Below are positions 45,916-54,268 of a stretch of 64,000 nt of DNA, piece after piece. The notes under the pieces were generated by a model that was not told the origin of the DNA, made no database searches, and was given only the letters and a program-made list of their open reading frames with translations. How positions within the stretch are numbered: position 1 is the stretch's first letter; the number at the start of each line of letters is the position of its first letter. The position numbers and the translations under genes are program-made. The stretch comes from Methylotenera oryzisoli_B (GTDB taxonomy: Bacteria > Pseudomonadota > Gammaproteobacteria > Burkholderiales > Methylophilaceae), in the NCBI GenBank assembly GCA_965613685.1, contig OZ277031.1:1364001-1428000 (forward strand), in the 5' to 3' direction.

Positions 45916-46008
45916 AATGGGCGGGCTTAAGTATTTTTTTTAATTCAATTGTGTAACACGCATTATAAGGTGTATATTTTTAGCTAGCGCTTTTGTGAGG
46001 AGAGAATA

Positions 46009-46440
46009 ATGAAAACAATACAACAATTACTGGCGACAAAAAAACACAAAGACGTCATATCGATTGCCCCGCACCGCCCAGTCTTTGATGCATTGGTGGT
46101 GATGGCAGAGTACGAAATCGGCGCGCTGATGGTGCTAGAAGGTGAAAAACTAGTCGGGATATTCTCTGAGCGTGACTACGCCAGGGAAGTGGTGCTTAAA
46201 GGCAAATCCTCAAAAACCACTGCCATTAGTGAAGTGATGACTGCCAACGTCATTTCCGTTAAATTAAGCGACACGGTAGAGCAAGGCATGACCATCATGA
46301 CAGAAAAACGCATACGCCATTTACCGGTGCTGGACAACAGCAAAGTCGTGGGCATGCTCTCTATCGGTGACTTGGTTAAAGAAACCATAGATTACCAACA
46401 ACGCTTAATTAAGCAGCTAGAGTCTTACATTACCGGCTAG
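46009..46440 (+). CDS. CBS-domain pair protein
   Basis: A small 143-residue protein composed of two CBS domains (about 8-65 and 72-130). The repeats contain VGIFSERDYAREVVLKGKSS and IRHLPVLDNSKVVGMLSIGDLVKE. CBS pairs bind adenine nucleotides, so it is a likely energy-state sensor without a visible effector domain. A very strong ribosome site (GAGGAGAG) precedes the ATG, and a clean terminator follows, so it is a single-gene unit. Confidence 0.92.
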   Translation: MKTIQQLLATKKHKDVISIAPHRPVFDALVVMAEYEIGALMVLEGEKLVGIFSERDYAREVVLKGKSSKTTAISEVMTANVISVKLSDTVEQGMTIMTEKRIRHLPVLDNSKVVGMLSIGDLVKETIDYQQRLIKQLESYITG

Positions 46441-46458
46441 GCTAAATCGGCGTCCAAC

Positions 46459-46492
46459 AACCTAACAAACAGGATGTTTGTTAGGTTTTTTT
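46459..46492 (+). terminator. Rho-independent terminator of the CBS gene
   Basis: AACCTAACAAAC (46459-46470) pairs perfectly with GTTTGTTAGGTT (46476-46487) around a 5-nt loop, followed by seven T (46486-46492). The T-tract runs into the stop codon of convergent trhP. Confidence 0.9.
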
Positions 46493-47837
46493 ATAAGTAT
46501 TTGGCCACCATGGCATTGTTTAGGTTTTGTGCTGCCACCGGTAAACGCACAAAATAGCCGCTGCCTGCTGCCTGCTGTATGGCTTCGCCTTTTTTGTTAT
46601 ACATGTTCTCTACTAGCAAATCGTAATTGCCACTAGGGTGGATAATTTGCAAACGGTCGCCCACGGAAAATTTATTGCGCGCTTCTATGTCCGCCAAGCC
46701 TGTCGTCGCATCGTAAGCCACCACATCCCCCACATACAAACTGCGATTGGACACGGAATAGCCTTGCTTGTAGTTTTGATGCTCGGCCGTGTGATGGCGC
46801 TGATAAAAGCCATCGGTGTAACCACGGTTGGCTAAGTTCTCTAATTCGCCCAACAAATTCCAATCAAAAGGACGGCCCGCCACTGCGTCGTCTATGGCGA
46901 CACGGTAGTTTTGGCAAGTGCGCGCCACGTAATAACGCGATTTGGTTCGACCTTCAATTTTCAAAGAATTCACGCCCATTTTCACCAAGCGCTCCACGTG
47001 CTCGATGGCACGCAAATCTTTGCTGTTCATGATGTAGGTGCCGTGCTCGTCTTCCAAGATAGGCAACAATTCACCAGGCCTACCCTTCTCTTCTATCAAG
47101 TACACCTTATCGGCTAAGGGATGGCGTGGCAAACTGCCGCAACCCGACAGGCTGGACTTTTCCATCTCCGCCTGAAAATCGAATTCGTTTAAGCGTATGA
47201 CCCCTGCCGCGTCTTCTGCCGCATCGTGCACTTTGTAATCCCAGCGACAAGAATTGGTGCAGGTGCCTTGATTGGGATCGCGCTGATTGAAGTAGCCAGA
47301 CAGCAAGCAACGCCCAGAATAGGCGATGCACAAGGCGCCGTGCACGAACACTTCCAATTCCATATCTGGGCAGAGTTGGCGTATTTCTTCAATTTCATCC
47401 AAGGATAATTCGCGCGATAAAATCACCCGCGTCAGACCTAAGCTTTGCCAGAATTTAACCGTCGCAAAGTTCACCGTGTTGGCTTGCACAGACAAATGCA
47501 CCGGCATGGCTGGCCATTTTTCGCGCACCATCATAATTAAACCCGGATCCGACATGATCAAGGCATCCGGATGCATGGCAATCACCGGCGCCATATCCGC
47601 CATATAGGTTTTCACTTTGGCGTTATGCGGGGCAATGTTGCTGGCGACAAAAAACTTTTTGCCGCGCGCATGCGCTTCGTTGATGCCTAGCTCCAGGTTG
47701 GCCATAGTAAAATCGTTATTGCGCGCACGCAGGCTATAACGGGGCTGACCGGCATAAATGGCATCGGCGCCGTAGTCAAAAGCCGTGCGCATGCGATCCA
47801 AATCGCCAGCCGGCGCAAGTAATTCAGGTAATTTCAT
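46491..47837 (-). CDS. trhP: tRNA U34 hydroxylase, U32 peptidase family
   Basis: Also known as YegQ. TrhP proteins install 5-hydroxyuridine at tRNA position 34 using prephenate, the first step to cmo5U/mcmo5U. It has 448 residues. Family blocks are KLPELLAPAGDLDRMRTAFDYGADAIYAG, HGALCIAYSGRCLLSGYFNQRDPNQGTCTNSCRW (Fe-S-type cysteines) and SLKIEGRTKSRYYVA. ATG 47837 is chosen because GGTGA lies 5 nt upstream. That ribosome site overlaps the stop of yjbQ, so the pair is translationally coupled. Confidence 0.93.
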   Translation of the reverse strand: MKLPELLAPAGDLDRMRTAFDYGADAIYAGQPRYSLRARNNDFTMANLELGINEAHARGKKFFVASNIAPHNAKVKTYMADMAPVIAMHPDALIMSDPGLIMMVREKWPAMPVHLSVQANTVNFATVKFWQSLGLTRVILSRELSLDEIEEIRQLCPDMELEVFVHGALCIAYSGRCLLSGYFNQRDPNQGTCTNSCRWDYKVHDAAEDAAGVIRLNEFDFQAEMEKSSLSGCGSLPRHPLADKVYLIEEKGRPGELLPILEDEHGTYIMNSKDLRAIEHVERLVKMGVNSLKIEGRTKSRYYVARTCQNYRVAIDDAVAGRPFDWNLLGELENLANRGYTDGFYQRHHTAEHQNYKQGYSVSNRSLYVGDVVAYDATTGLADIEARNKFSVGDRLQIIHPSGNYDLLVENMYNKKGEAIQQAAGSGYFVRLPVAAQNLNNAMVAKYL

Positions 47838-47838
47838 C

Positions 47839-48258
47839 TTATTCACCAATAATCTTTACCAAGACGCGTTTTTTCCGTCTGCCATCAAACTCGCCGTAAA
47901 AAATTTGTTCCCAAGGACCAAAGTCCAAACGCCCTTCGGTAATCGCCACCACCACTTCACGGCCCATTAATTGACGCTTCATGTGGGCATCGGCATTGTC
48001 TTCACCGGTATCGTTGTGACGGTAGCCACTGACCGGCTCGTGCGGCGCCAATTTTTCCAACCACTGGGTGTAATCGTGATGCAGGCCACGCTCGTCGTCG
48101 TTAATAAAGACACTGGCGGTGATGTGCATGGCATTAATCAGCACCAGGCCCTCGCGCACGCCACTCTCACGCAAGCACTCGTTCACTTGTTCGGTGATGC
48201 GGATAAAGGCCACGCGGGTGGGCGGATTAAACCACAATTCTTTACGGTAACTTTTCAT
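47839..48258 (-). CDS. yjbQ: YjbQ / UPF0047 family protein
   Basis: A 139-residue protein of the UPF0047 family. HITASVFINDDERGLHHDYTQWLEKLAP and GYRHNDTGEDNADAHMKRQLMGREVVVAI carry the conserved His and Asp residues of the putative metal site. LDFGPWEQIFYGEFDGRRKKRVLVKI is the C-terminal signature. Members show weak thiamine-phosphate synthase activity, but their physiological role is uncertain. It is directly upstream of trhP. Confidence 0.92.
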   Translation of the reverse strand: MKSYRKELWFNPPTRVAFIRITEQVNECLRESGVREGLVLINAMHITASVFINDDERGLHHDYTQWLEKLAPHEPVSGYRHNDTGEDNADAHMKRQLMGREVVVAITEGRLDFGPWEQIFYGEFDGRRKKRVLVKIIGE

Positions 48259-48326
48259 GCCGAGCTTCCTTGTGCAAAAGTTAAATCTAGTCTGCTATTT
48301 TATCATTGCCGGATTACAAACCCACC

Positions 48327-48355
48327 AAAAAAAAGGCCTCCAATGCGGAGGCCTT
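48327..48355 (-). terminator. Terminator downstream of the SoxYZ-like gene
   Basis: AAGGCCTCC (48333-48341) pairs with GGAGGCCTT (48347-48355) around a 5-nt loop. On the minus strand the stem is followed by a run of eight T (complement of the A run at 48327-48334). It lies 20 bp past the stop of the gene at 48375. Confidence 0.9.
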
Positions 48356-48374
48356 AGGCGATACTAACTTGCCA

Positions 48375-49178
48375 TCAATGGCTTAAATCAATTTGCTGCA
48401 CAAAGCTTTTGCCTTCGTTGTCGTTGGCTGTCACGTCTAATTTTCCGACCGCAGCAGGCACAAAATTGAATTTAAAGTAGGGGTCTTCCGAGGTGCCCAC
48501 GCCTACGTCTATGCTGAGCAGCGGCGCCGCGTTGTAGGAAAATGCCACCTTATTGATGTAAAAAGCCGGCACGAAGCCTTGTGATACCAATTCGCGTTGC
48601 AAACCGGTACGCATTGGGTGCTTGATATTAAACGTCACCGCCGTTGGCTTATTAAGTGTGATGGGTTGATCCACTTTGAATTTTATCTTACCGGCACTGG
48701 CACGTATGCTCGCCTCATCACCGTCTACCGTGCCACCACAGCCACCGGCAGCGCGTATTTCGCGTGAAGCCAAGTACAATTTGCCATCGGCCGTTTCACC
48801 CACCAAACGCACAAAGGCATCGGTTTCAAAGCGAATGCGGGTGGCGACTTGGAAATTACCCAAGCCTGGGCTTAAATGGTAAGTCGCGGTTAAGGGGATG
48901 GGGTTGGCATCAACAAAAACGTACAGCTTGCTAATCACCACGCCTTTAGCGGCGGCATTATCTATGCTGTAGTTGACCGGCACTTGCGCACCGCTCTCGG
49001 CACGGCGTGGGGCATCGATTTTAATAAAATCGGCCTCCTGCATGTCGCGCTTAGCAAAGAACGCTTCTTTCATGATGGGCCATAACTTTGCATCGGGTTC
49101 GGCATGCAGCGGCATGGCGATAAACAGCGCCATCACTAATACGGCTTTTAGAAAAATAGCTGAATTTAACGGTTTCAT
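48375..49178 (-). CDS. SoxYZ-like sulfur/quinoprotein-associated carrier
   Basis: A periplasmic protein of 267 residues fusing SoxY-like and SoxZ-like domains. A signal peptide ends near residue 26 (LHA). The SoxY-like domain ends with GGCGG, whose cysteine C147 corresponds to the sulfur-carrying cysteine of SoxY. The SoxZ-like part (about 160-267) contains FNIKHPMRTGLQRELVSQGFVPAFYI and EDPYFKFNF. Fused forms are known as quinoprotein dehydrogenase-associated carriers in methylotrophs. No sox, xox or mxa genes are nearby, so its client is unknown. A strong GGAGGGG ribosome site precedes the ATG. Confidence 0.88.
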   Translation of the reverse strand: MKPLNSAIFLKAVLVMALFIAMPLHAEPDAKLWPIMKEAFFAKRDMQEADFIKIDAPRRAESGAQVPVNYSIDNAAAKGVVISKLYVFVDANPIPLTATYHLSPGLGNFQVATRIRFETDAFVRLVGETADGKLYLASREIRAAGGCGGTVDGDEASIRASAGKIKFKVDQPITLNKPTAVTFNIKHPMRTGLQRELVSQGFVPAFYINKVAFSYNAAPLLSIDVGVGTSEDPYFKFNFVPAAVGKLDVTANDNEGKSFVQQIDLSH

Positions 49179-49203
49179 TTTAGTCCCCTCCCAAATTAAT
49201 CAC

Positions 49204-49222
49204 TGTCACGCCAGGTGTGACA
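49204..49222. promoter_or_regulatory. Inverted repeat upstream of the SoxYZ-like gene
   Basis: TGTCAC (49204-49209) and GTGACA (49217-49222) form a perfect 6-bp inverted repeat with a 7-nt spacer, ending 25 bp before the SoxYZ-like start. It could be a repressor operator or a small hairpin in the leader. The regulator cannot be named. Confidence 0.4.
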
Positions 49223-49297
49223 TGCTTGCTTAAGCCCTTATCTAAAATTTAGGACCAGTCTAAGCACGGAAAAATTCACTGGCTTAAAAACGTCGGC

Positions 49298-49681
49298 TTA
49301 AACCACGTGAAAAAACAACTCCACGCCATTGCCTACTGGGTCTTTAAAATTGATCTGCTTCACTTTTAAAACCGGCAAATCACGCACCGTGTAATCCACC
49401 TGGCAAGCACTAAGGTGCGCTTCCATGGCAGGCATATCAGTGCAGGTAAAGGAAAAATGGTCCACGCTGGTTAACACGTTGGTGAGCATCGTTTCCTCAC
49501 CAAGGTATTCGGCCAGATGCAACACGACCTTATCGCCTACGTACAACCAAAAGCCGCGGCTGCTAAAGCCCTCACGCGGGCCGACTTGCAAACCCACCAC
49601 ATCGCAGTAAAAATCCTTTAATTGCAGCATCGTCTGGTAAGGCGTGCGCAAATTAACGTGATTAATCTCGGTGACCGGCAT
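49298..49681 (-). CDS. VOC-family (glyoxalase-like) protein
   Basis: A 127-residue vicinal-oxygen-chelate protein. ITEINHVNLRTPYQTMLQLKDFYCDVVGL-type N-terminus (EINHVNLRTP) and VKQINFKDPVGNGVELFF at the C-terminus carry the usual metal-binding His and Glu positions (H8, the His in SVDHFSF, E123). Substrate is unknown. It follows aspS by 27 bp in the same direction and probably rides on the same transcript. Confidence 0.88.
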   Translation of the reverse strand: MPVTEINHVNLRTPYQTMLQLKDFYCDVVGLQVGPREGFSSRGFWLYVGDKVVLHLAEYLGEETMLTNVLTSVDHFSFTCTDMPAMEAHLSACQVDYTVRDLPVLKVKQINFKDPVGNGVELFFHVV

Positions 49682-49708
49682 GCTGTCGTCTAGATGGGCA
49701 AAGCAGGC

Positions 49709-51496
49709 TTAGGCAGCCGGCGTTTGCGTGCGCAAACGGATGTGCAACTCGCGCAATTGTTTTTCGTCCACCGCATTAGGCGCGTTGGTCATCAAGCATT
49801 GCGCGCGCTGGGTTTTAGGGAATGCAATCACGTCGCGTATGGATTCTGCACCGGTCATCAGCGTGACCAATCGGTCTAAACCGAAGGCTAAACCGCCATG
49901 CGGCGGCGCCCCGTATTGCAAGGCCTCCAATAAGAAGCCGAATTTTTCTTGGGCTTCTTCTTTGCTGATTTTAAGGGCATCGAATACTTTAGATTGGATG
50001 TCTTGTTTGTGGATACGCACTGAACCGCCACCCACTTCCCAACCGTTTAACACCATGTCGTAGGCTTTGGATAAGGCTGCACCCGGATCGGATACCAACA
50101 AATCTTCGTGGCCGTCCTTAGGCGCGGTAAACGGATGGTGTAAGGCTGCCCATCTGTCGTTTTCTTCGTCGTGCTCAAACATGGGGAAATCCACCACCCA
50201 TAATGGCGCCCAAGCACGGCCATCGACGTGACCTTTGTCGTGACCAACTTTAAGGCGTAGCGCACCCAATGCTTCGTTCACCACTTTGGCTTTATCGGCA
50301 CCGAAGAAAACGATGTCGCCATTTTGCGCACCGGTTCTATCTATGATGGCCTGCAACGCAGTGACATGAATGTTTTTAACGATAGGGCTTTGCAAGCCTT
50401 CTTCGTTTAATTTTGTGATGTCGTTAATCTTGATGTAAGCCAAACCTTTGGCACCGTAAATTTTCACAAACTCGGTGTAAGCATCAATTTCGCTACGGGC
50501 AATAGCCGCGCCATTAGGCACGCGCAAAGCCGCCACACGGCCACCGGCCATGTTGGCCGCACCAGCAAACACTTTAAAATCCACGTCTTTCATGACGTCA
50601 GACATCTCGGTGATTTCCAAGGTGACGCGCATGTCCGGTTTATCGGAACCATAGCGGTTCATGGCTTCATGGAAAGACATGCGAGGGAAGCTGGCCGGCA
50701 AATCGACGTTTTGCACTTTTTTCAACATTTGCCTGATCATTTCCTCAACAATGTCCATGATTTCGTTTTCGGTCATGAAGGAGGTTTCAAGGTCGACTTG
50801 CGTGAATTCAGGCTGCCTATCGGCGCGCAAATCTTCATCGCGGAAGCATTTGGTGATTTGGAAATAACGATCAAAACCCGACACCATTAGCAATTGTTTA
50901 AATAACTGCGGGGATTGCGGCAAGGCAAAGAACTGGCCATCGTGCACACGACTAGGCACCAAGTAATCACGCGCGCCTTCTGGGGTGGAGCGGGTTAACA
51001 TCGGTGTTTCCACTTCAATAAAGCCATTAGCGTCCAAGTAATCGCGCAAGGTTTTAGCCACGCGGTAACGCAACATCATGTTTTTTTGCATGGCTGGGCG
51101 ACGCAAATCGATGTAACGGTGTTCCAAGCGCACGGTTTCCGTGAGGTTTTCATCGTCCAACATAAATGGCGGCGTAAGCGAGGCGTTGAGCACCTCAATT
51201 TCCGTGGCGATCATTTCCACTTCGCCAGTGGCTAAGTTGGCATTGGCAGCGCCTTCTGGTCGGGCCCGCACTTCGCAGACAATTTTCAAGACGTATTCAC
51301 TGCGCACGCTTTCTGCAACAGCAAAAGCCGCTTTAGCATCGGGGTTCACGACGATTTGCGCCAAGCCTTCACGGTCACGCAAATCGATAAAGATCACGCC
51401 ACCGTGATCACGGCGACGGTGTGCCCAACCGCATAAAGTAACAGTTTGGCCTATGTGTTGGCGGTTTAAATGGCCGCAATAATGGGTACGCATCAT
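49709..51496 (-). CDS. aspS: Aspartyl-tRNA synthetase, probably non-discriminating
   Basis: A class II synthetase of 595 residues with the bacterial GAD insertion. It starts MMRTHYCGHLNRQHIGQTV. The anticodon-binding OB fold has GWAHRRRDHGGVIFIDLRDREG. Motif 2 is in FRDEDLRADRQPEFTQVD and motif 3 in GLAFGLDRLVTLM. Position 31 is His, as in Pseudomonas aeruginosa and other AspRS that also charge tRNAAsn, where E. coli has Leu. With gatCAB present this implies Asn-tRNAAsn is made by transamidation. It follows the FmdB and DUF502 genes. Confidence 0.97.
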   Translation of the reverse strand: MMRTHYCGHLNRQHIGQTVTLCGWAHRRRDHGGVIFIDLRDREGLAQIVVNPDAKAAFAVAESVRSEYVLKIVCEVRARPEGAANANLATGEVEMIATEIEVLNASLTPPFMLDDENLTETVRLEHRYIDLRRPAMQKNMMLRYRVAKTLRDYLDANGFIEVETPMLTRSTPEGARDYLVPSRVHDGQFFALPQSPQLFKQLLMVSGFDRYFQITKCFRDEDLRADRQPEFTQVDLETSFMTENEIMDIVEEMIRQMLKKVQNVDLPASFPRMSFHEAMNRYGSDKPDMRVTLEITEMSDVMKDVDFKVFAGAANMAGGRVAALRVPNGAAIARSEIDAYTEFVKIYGAKGLAYIKINDITKLNEEGLQSPIVKNIHVTALQAIIDRTGAQNGDIVFFGADKAKVVNEALGALRLKVGHDKGHVDGRAWAPLWVVDFPMFEHDEENDRWAALHHPFTAPKDGHEDLLVSDPGAALSKAYDMVLNGWEVGGGSVRIHKQDIQSKVFDALKISKEEAQEKFGFLLEALQYGAPPHGGLAFGLDRLVTLMTGAESIRDVIAFPKTQRAQCLMTNAPNAVDEKQLRELHIRLRTQTPAA

Positions 51497-51541
51497 AAAT
51501 AAAGTCTTGTTAAATAGTCGTTAAAAATTAAAAAATCATGC

Positions 51542-52159
51542 TTAAAGCTTGGCATGCTGGGCGCTTAGTTTAGTAGGCGGCGCCACCACCCCCATGGAAA
51601 TAATGTATTTCAGCGCTTCGTCCACGCTCATGTCCAATTCCACCACATCGGCCCGTGGCAACATCAAAAAATAGCCGCCGGTTGGGTTAGGCGTGGTCGG
51701 CACATAGACGCTCAAATAGTCGCCGCTTAAATGGTTGGCGACGTCGCCACCCGGCTTGCCGGTGACAAAAGCGATGGTCCACACCCCCGGTCTGGGAAAC
51801 TGCACCAACACCGCTTGCCTAAAGGCATTGCCTGAATCAGAAAACAGCGTGTCTGACACTTGTTTAACACTGGCGTAGATGGATTTCACCACCGGCACCC
51901 TGGCCAACAAGGCTTCCCATACCAGTATCAAGCGCTTGCCAAAGAAATTGGTGGCGATCACGCCGGTGACAAATATAATCAACAAGGTCAGTATGGCGCC
52001 CATGCCTGGAATTTCTAGGCCTAATTGCGCTTTTGGCCGCCAGGTTTCTGGCAACAAAAATAGGCTTTGATCCATCATGCCTACCAAGCCGGAAATCACC
52101 CAAACGGTGATAAACAAGGGCACTAAAACAAGCAAACCGGTAATAAAGTATTTTTTCAT
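51542..52159 (-). CDS. DUF502 membrane protein
   Basis: A 205-residue inner-membrane protein with two N-terminal membrane helices (about 5-28 and 50-75) and a cytoplasmic or periplasmic domain. The family blocks are LEIPGMGAILTLLIIFVTGVIATNFFGKRL, VPVVKSIYASVKQVSDTLF and VPTTPNPTGGYFLMLPRADVVELDMSVDEALKYIISMG. The function is unknown. It is a regular neighbour of aspS in betaproteobacteria, between the FmdB gene and aspS, as here. Confidence 0.92.
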   Translation of the reverse strand: MKKYFITGLLVLVPLFITVWVISGLVGMMDQSLFLLPETWRPKAQLGLEIPGMGAILTLLIIFVTGVIATNFFGKRLILVWEALLARVPVVKSIYASVKQVSDTLFSDSGNAFRQAVLVQFPRPGVWTIAFVTGKPGGDVANHLSGDYLSVYVPTTPNPTGGYFLMLPRADVVELDMSVDEALKYIISMGVVAPPTKLSAQHAKL

Positions 52160-52229
52160 TTGAATAGACTCATGCAGGCAAACGATGGCGTGGGAAGGCT
52201 AGCTTTCTGTAACAAAAAATATGCAGCAT

Positions 52230-52505
52230 CTAATGGCAAGCACAACCGCTGGCACAAGGTGCAGCCGGCGCTGCCGCCTCAGACTTTTTTTCAGGGCTGC
52301 CGTCCTTTTTACTGCTAGCACCGCTATTTTTAAAGTCGGTGGCATACCAACCGCTGCCATTTAATTGAAAACTAGGCGCAGACAGCTGTTTGCTAAATGC
52401 GTTAGCACCGCACGCCGGGCAGGCTTCCGTGCTGACTTCACTTATCTTGCGCATGACTTCGGCTTTGTGACCACAAGTGGCGCATTGGTAATCATAAATA
52501 GGCAT
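52230..52505 (-). CDS. FmdB-family zinc ribbon protein
   Basis: A 91-residue small regulator-like protein. The zinc ribbon is formed by CATCG (residues 8-12) and CPACG (near 31-35) after MPIYDYQC. The C-terminal tail is Ala/Ser/Lys-rich and ends GCACH. ATG 52505 is chosen because GGTGA precedes it by 5 nt. It heads the FmdB-DUF502-aspS-VOC operon. Its target is unknown. Confidence 0.92.
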   Translation of the reverse strand: MPIYDYQCATCGHKAEVMRKISEVSTEACPACGANAFSKQLSAPSFQLNGSGWYATDFKNSGASSKKDGSPEKKSEAAAPAAPCASGCACH

Positions 52506-52539
52506 CAATTCACCTGTCACATCAATTAATTAAGCGCGG

Positions 52540-52568
52540 ATTATACCTTAATTGGCGAGCAGACTAAA
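52540..52568 (-). promoter_or_regulatory. Promoter of the FmdB-DUF502-aspS operon
   Basis: On the minus strand TTTAGT (52568-52563) and TATAAT (52545-52540) are 17 bp apart and lie about 35 bp before the start of the FmdB gene. The AAGG preceding the TATAAT is shared with the ispH/purU and gatC promoters. Confidence 0.6.
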
Positions 52569-52603
52569 TCTCGCGCAAGTTAAAATTAGCCGCACAGTTG
52601 GCT

Positions 52604-53659
52604 TTAGTCCAGTTTAGCCAGACGGCTCGGCAGGCCCGTCGCCACGCTTTGCAATACCGCTTGTATGGCCTGGCAATTTTGCTTGGCATCTTGCAGACTC
52701 AATAAAGGCGCGCTGTTATGCAACACGCAATCGCTAAAATGGCTTATTTCCAGACTAAAGTGGTTGCTGGGCGCGATGCGCTCTTCACCAAAACTGCCGT
52801 CGTCCAGCCCCCAACTAATCACCGCCTCATCCTTTTCAAATACCCAGGCGGCGTGGCATTTTATCCAGCCCTTGCTGCCTATGATTTCGTATTCGGACTT
52901 ACGACTGCGCTCAAAACTGACGTCAAAATGGCCAAAACGCGCACGCCCTTGCGCATCCAAACCAAAGTCCAATACCCCGCTGCATGCGGTGTCAGCGCCG
53001 TGTTCGTTTAACTTGGCTAATGCGCTTAGCTGCACGGCTTGCGCTGGCTGGCCATGCTCGGCAAAACACCAACGCAGCGCATGCATCGCATAAGGTCCTA
53101 TGTCCCACATCGCTCCGCCGCCATCGGCCATGCTGCGATTGACTCGGTAGAGGCGCGCGGCTTGCATCAAAAATGAAAATGAAGCGCGCGCCGACAACAC
53201 ATCGCCTATCAAACCTTGCGCAATTAAGGCTTGCAAGCGCGCATGCTGCGGATGAAAGCGGTACATAAAGCCTTCCATCAATTTAACTTGCTGATGCTGA
53301 GCGGCCATAGCCATGGCCTCGACGTCTTGCAGCTTGGTGGCCATGGGTTTTTCTATCAAACAATGCTTGCCCGCGGCAATGGCTTGCATGGCCCACTGCG
53401 CATGCTCTTCATTGGCGATAGGGCAATAAATCGCTTCCACCTTGGGGTCATTAATTAAACTGGCCAAATCGTCGTAGCAGTTCACATGCCGACTGTCGCC
53501 CACCGCGTATTTAGCTAAGGTGGCCGCGGCAGCCCCGGGCCGGCGGCTGGCAATGGCCACCAATTGCGCATTGGCGGCCGTCATGATGGCCGGCAGTAAG
53601 CGCTCGTTAACGCGCGCTGCGCCCAATATGCCCCAGTTGAGTTTTTTTGTTTCTGTCAT
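52604..53659 (-). CDS. Gfo/Idh/MocA family oxidoreductase
   Basis: A 351-residue NAD(P)-dependent sugar or polyol dehydrogenase-like protein. The Rossmann start is LNWGILGAARVNERLLPAI. EAIYCPIANEEHAQWAMQAIAAGKHCLIEKPMA (about 75-107) carries the catalytic EKP lysine. The C-terminal domain has AMWDIGPYAMHALRW. The substrate is unknown. It starts one base after the stop of the thioredoxin-like gene, so the two are one transcript. Confidence 0.9.
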   Translation of the reverse strand: MTETKKLNWGILGAARVNERLLPAIMTAANAQLVAIASRRPGAAAATLAKYAVGDSRHVNCYDDLASLINDPKVEAIYCPIANEEHAQWAMQAIAAGKHCLIEKPMATKLQDVEAMAMAAQHQQVKLMEGFMYRFHPQHARLQALIAQGLIGDVLSARASFSFLMQAARLYRVNRSMADGGGAMWDIGPYAMHALRWCFAEHGQPAQAVQLSALAKLNEHGADTACSGVLDFGLDAQGRARFGHFDVSFERSRKSEYEIIGSKGWIKCHAAWVFEKDEAVISWGLDDGSFGEERIAPSNHFSLEISHFSDCVLHNSAPLLSLQDAKQNCQAIQAVLQSVATGLPSRLAKLD

Positions 53660-54214
53660 TTAATCCTCCAACCACTTCATGCTGCAGCCTATGCTGGCTA
53701 TTTGCTCAACGGGCCCCACACCCGTCTCGGCGATGCCTCGCATGGCATGAAATAAATCGCGGCGGCTGTGGCTGGCCGTTTCTTTACGGCTTTCATCAAA
53801 GCGGCCTCGGTATTGCAGTTGGCCTTGACTGTTAAAGCCAAAAAAATCCGGCGTGCACACCGCACCGTAGGCTTTGGCCACTTGTTGGCTGGAGTCGACT
53901 AAATAAGCAAAAGGGAAATGCAGGTCAGCCGCTATTTTTTGCATGTACTCAAACCCGTCTTCCGGGTAAACGGTCGGGTCATTGGCCATAATGGCCACGC
54001 TATTGATGCCCAAGCTATTGAGCTCACGGCAATCGGCCACCAAGCGGGGCAATATCGCTTTCACATAAGGGCAATGATTGCAAATGAACATCACCAACAG
54101 GCCTTTTTCTCCCATCAGTTGATCACGACTTAAGCTACGCCCATCGACGTTGACTAAATTAAAATCCGGTGCCGGCCAACCGAAATCGCATACCGGTGGG
54201 TGGATACTTGCCAT
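53660..54214 (-). CDS. Thioredoxin-like (AhpC/TSA family) protein
   Basis: A 184-residue thioredoxin-fold protein. The putative redox motif CNHC lies in GLLVMFICNHCPYVKAILPRL (about 45-65), and a cis-proline-type segment is in YGAVCTPDFFGFNSQGQLQYRGRFD. It starts FGWPAPDFNLVNVDGRSLSRDQL and no signal peptide is visible, so it probably acts in the cytoplasm as a thiol reductase or peroxidase. ATG 54214 has a GGAG site 6 nt upstream. It is divergent from rsmE. Confidence 0.87.
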   Translation of the reverse strand: MASIHPPVCDFGWPAPDFNLVNVDGRSLSRDQLMGEKGLLVMFICNHCPYVKAILPRLVADCRELNSLGINSVAIMANDPTVYPEDGFEYMQKIAADLHFPFAYLVDSSQQVAKAYGAVCTPDFFGFNSQGQLQYRGRFDESRKETASHSRRDLFHAMRGIAETGVGPVEQIASIGCSMKWLED

Positions 54215-54268
54215 GCAACACTCCAAATGGTTTTATAATCGAATTTTATCACTTTAATTTGCTGACTC

